A stretch of DNA of 64,000 bases, from positions 60,825-124,824 of the forward strand of contig JAJEEU010000062.1 in NCBI GenBank assembly GCA_022820825.1, in the 5' to 3' direction. Under the pieces are notes generated by a model. It saw only the letters and a list, made by a program, of their open reading frames with translations, was not told the origin of the DNA and did no database searches. The position numbers and the translations under genes were made by a program. Below, in pieces: positions 63,278 to 64,000 of the stretch; the stretch's first letter is position 1; each line of letters opens with the position of its first letter. Source of the DNA: Vicinamibacteria bacterium. Its GTDB lineage: Bacteria > Acidobacteriota > Vicinamibacteria > Vicinamibacterales > UBA8438.

Positions 63278-64000
63278 TTCCAGCCGCATTCGAATACGCG
63301 CGGGCGGCGTCGCTCGACGACGCCATCGCCCGGCTGCAGGCCGCCGGCGGCGCCGGCAAGCTCATCGCGGGCGGGCACAGCCTGGTGCCGCTGATGAAGC
63401 TGCGCCTCAGCGAGCCGGCGGTGCTCATCGACATCGCCCACATTCCGGGCCTGGCCGGGGTCCGCGAGTCCGGCGGCGTCATCGAGGTCGGCGCCGGCAC
63501 CACGCACCACGACGTCGCGACGTCCGACCTGCTGCGGGAGCGCTGCCCGGTGGTGGCCGACACCGCCGCCGTCATCGGCGACCCGCAGGTCCGCAACCGG
63601 GGCACGCTGGGCGGCAGCCTGGCGCACGCCGACCCCGCCGCGGACTACCCCGCCGCCATGCTGGCGGTGGATGCGGACATCCACCTGAAGGGGCCGGGCG
63701 GCTGGCGGGTCGTGAAGGCGAGCGACTTCTTCCAGGACGTCTTCACGGTGGACCTGGGCGAGGAGGAGATTCTCGCCAGGGTGACTTTCGCCCCGGCGCG
63801 GGCGTCGGCGTACGCCAAGCTGCACCAGCGCGCGTCGCGCTTCGCCATCGTCGGCGTGGCCGCGGCGCTGGAGGTCAGCGGCGGCGCAATCCGTCCGGCG
63901 CGCTTCGGCCTGACGGGCGCCGCGTCGAGCGCATCCCGGCTTGAGTGCGTATAGGCCGCGCTGCAGGGACAAACCGCGACGGCGGAAACCTCTTCGTCCG
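63274..64000 (+). CDS. FAD subunit of the molybdenum hydroxylase (CoxM-like), interrupted by a stop and cut by the window edge
   Basis: The frame starts with GTG at 63274 after GGAGG and reads 226 codons: FAD motifs AGGHSLVPLMKLRL and TLGGSLAHADPAADYPA, then KLHQRASRFAIVGVAA. A TAG at 63952-63954 ends it before the usual length (about 280). After the stop, the same frame continues AALQGQTATAETSSS, just what follows the GV(E) position in CoxM. So the TAG appears to replace a Glu codon. This is either a real nonsense mutation or a base-call error. Confidence 0.85.

Noticed and set aside
60416..63289. A 957-codon minus-strand open frame
   Set aside because: Antisense to the CoxS and CoxL genes.

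Overview
This is a very GC-rich, gene-dense bacterial chromosome segment. The mix of protein families points to Acidobacteriota, most likely a Vicinamibacteria-type lineage. The evidence is many secreted PQQ-like propellers, FG-GAP/ASPIC proteins, EHN-type epoxide hydrolase lipoproteins, cytochrome c proteins with copper-monooxygenase-like domains, and two copies of an unnamed secreted family with the motif WTVPRT.WGHPDLQG. This assignment is inferred from family content; no rRNA, tRNA or marker gene is present. No CRISPR array or complete insertion sequence was seen.

Layout. 1-9605: a DUF1499-like membrane protein (cut by the window edge) coupled to a small membrane protein, an M1 metallopeptidase, a D-aminoacylase-like amidohydrolase, secreted and small membrane proteins, and an overlapping operon of MaoC hydratase, secreted amidohydrolase and CitE-type lyase. 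9606-20547: a cluster of stem-loops, an M16 peptidase pair, a Tat amidase, an FMN reductase, an operon with an eight-haem cytochrome c, an SDR and a small metzincin-like protease. 20633-31128: a PQQ propeller, an RND pump, a MutS-like ATPase, then a second propeller, an LVIVD-repeat protein and an epoxide hydrolase. 31171-40814: secreted redox and hydrolase genes, with a second epoxide hydrolase flanked by two inverted copies of a ~165 bp element, then TPR and FG-GAP/ASPIC proteins. 40842-43487: a lower-GC insert with a P-loop kinase-Nudix fusion and a PD-(D/E)XK nuclease coupled to an unknown partner, which is a candidate defence locus. 43551-51693: MBL-fold hydrolase, haem/propeller protein, haem/copper-monooxygenase-like protein, then a disturbed stretch with an HNH remnant, a DUF4143 ATPase behind palindromic operators, a HAD phosphatase, two methyltransferase remnants and a HicAB toxin-antitoxin pair.

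51734-60317 is an envelope lipid/glycan region. btaA and btaB (betaine-lipid synthesis) are divergent from a tightly overlapping six-gene operon. That operon holds a PHP phosphoesterase, a GT4 glycosyltransferase, a UbiA-type phosphoribosyltransferase, DprE1, DprE2 and a GT-C membrane glycosyltransferase, which together make and probably use polyprenyl-phosphoryl-arabinose. 60440-64000 encodes a three-subunit molybdenum hydroxylase (CoxS-, CoxL- and CoxM-like); its CoxM gene has an in-frame TAG.

Themes: many gene pairs are paralogues within the window; several genes seem to be read as leaderless messages from a TANNNT box just before the start codon; and a hairpin-rich inverted-repeat element sits exactly at gene ends.
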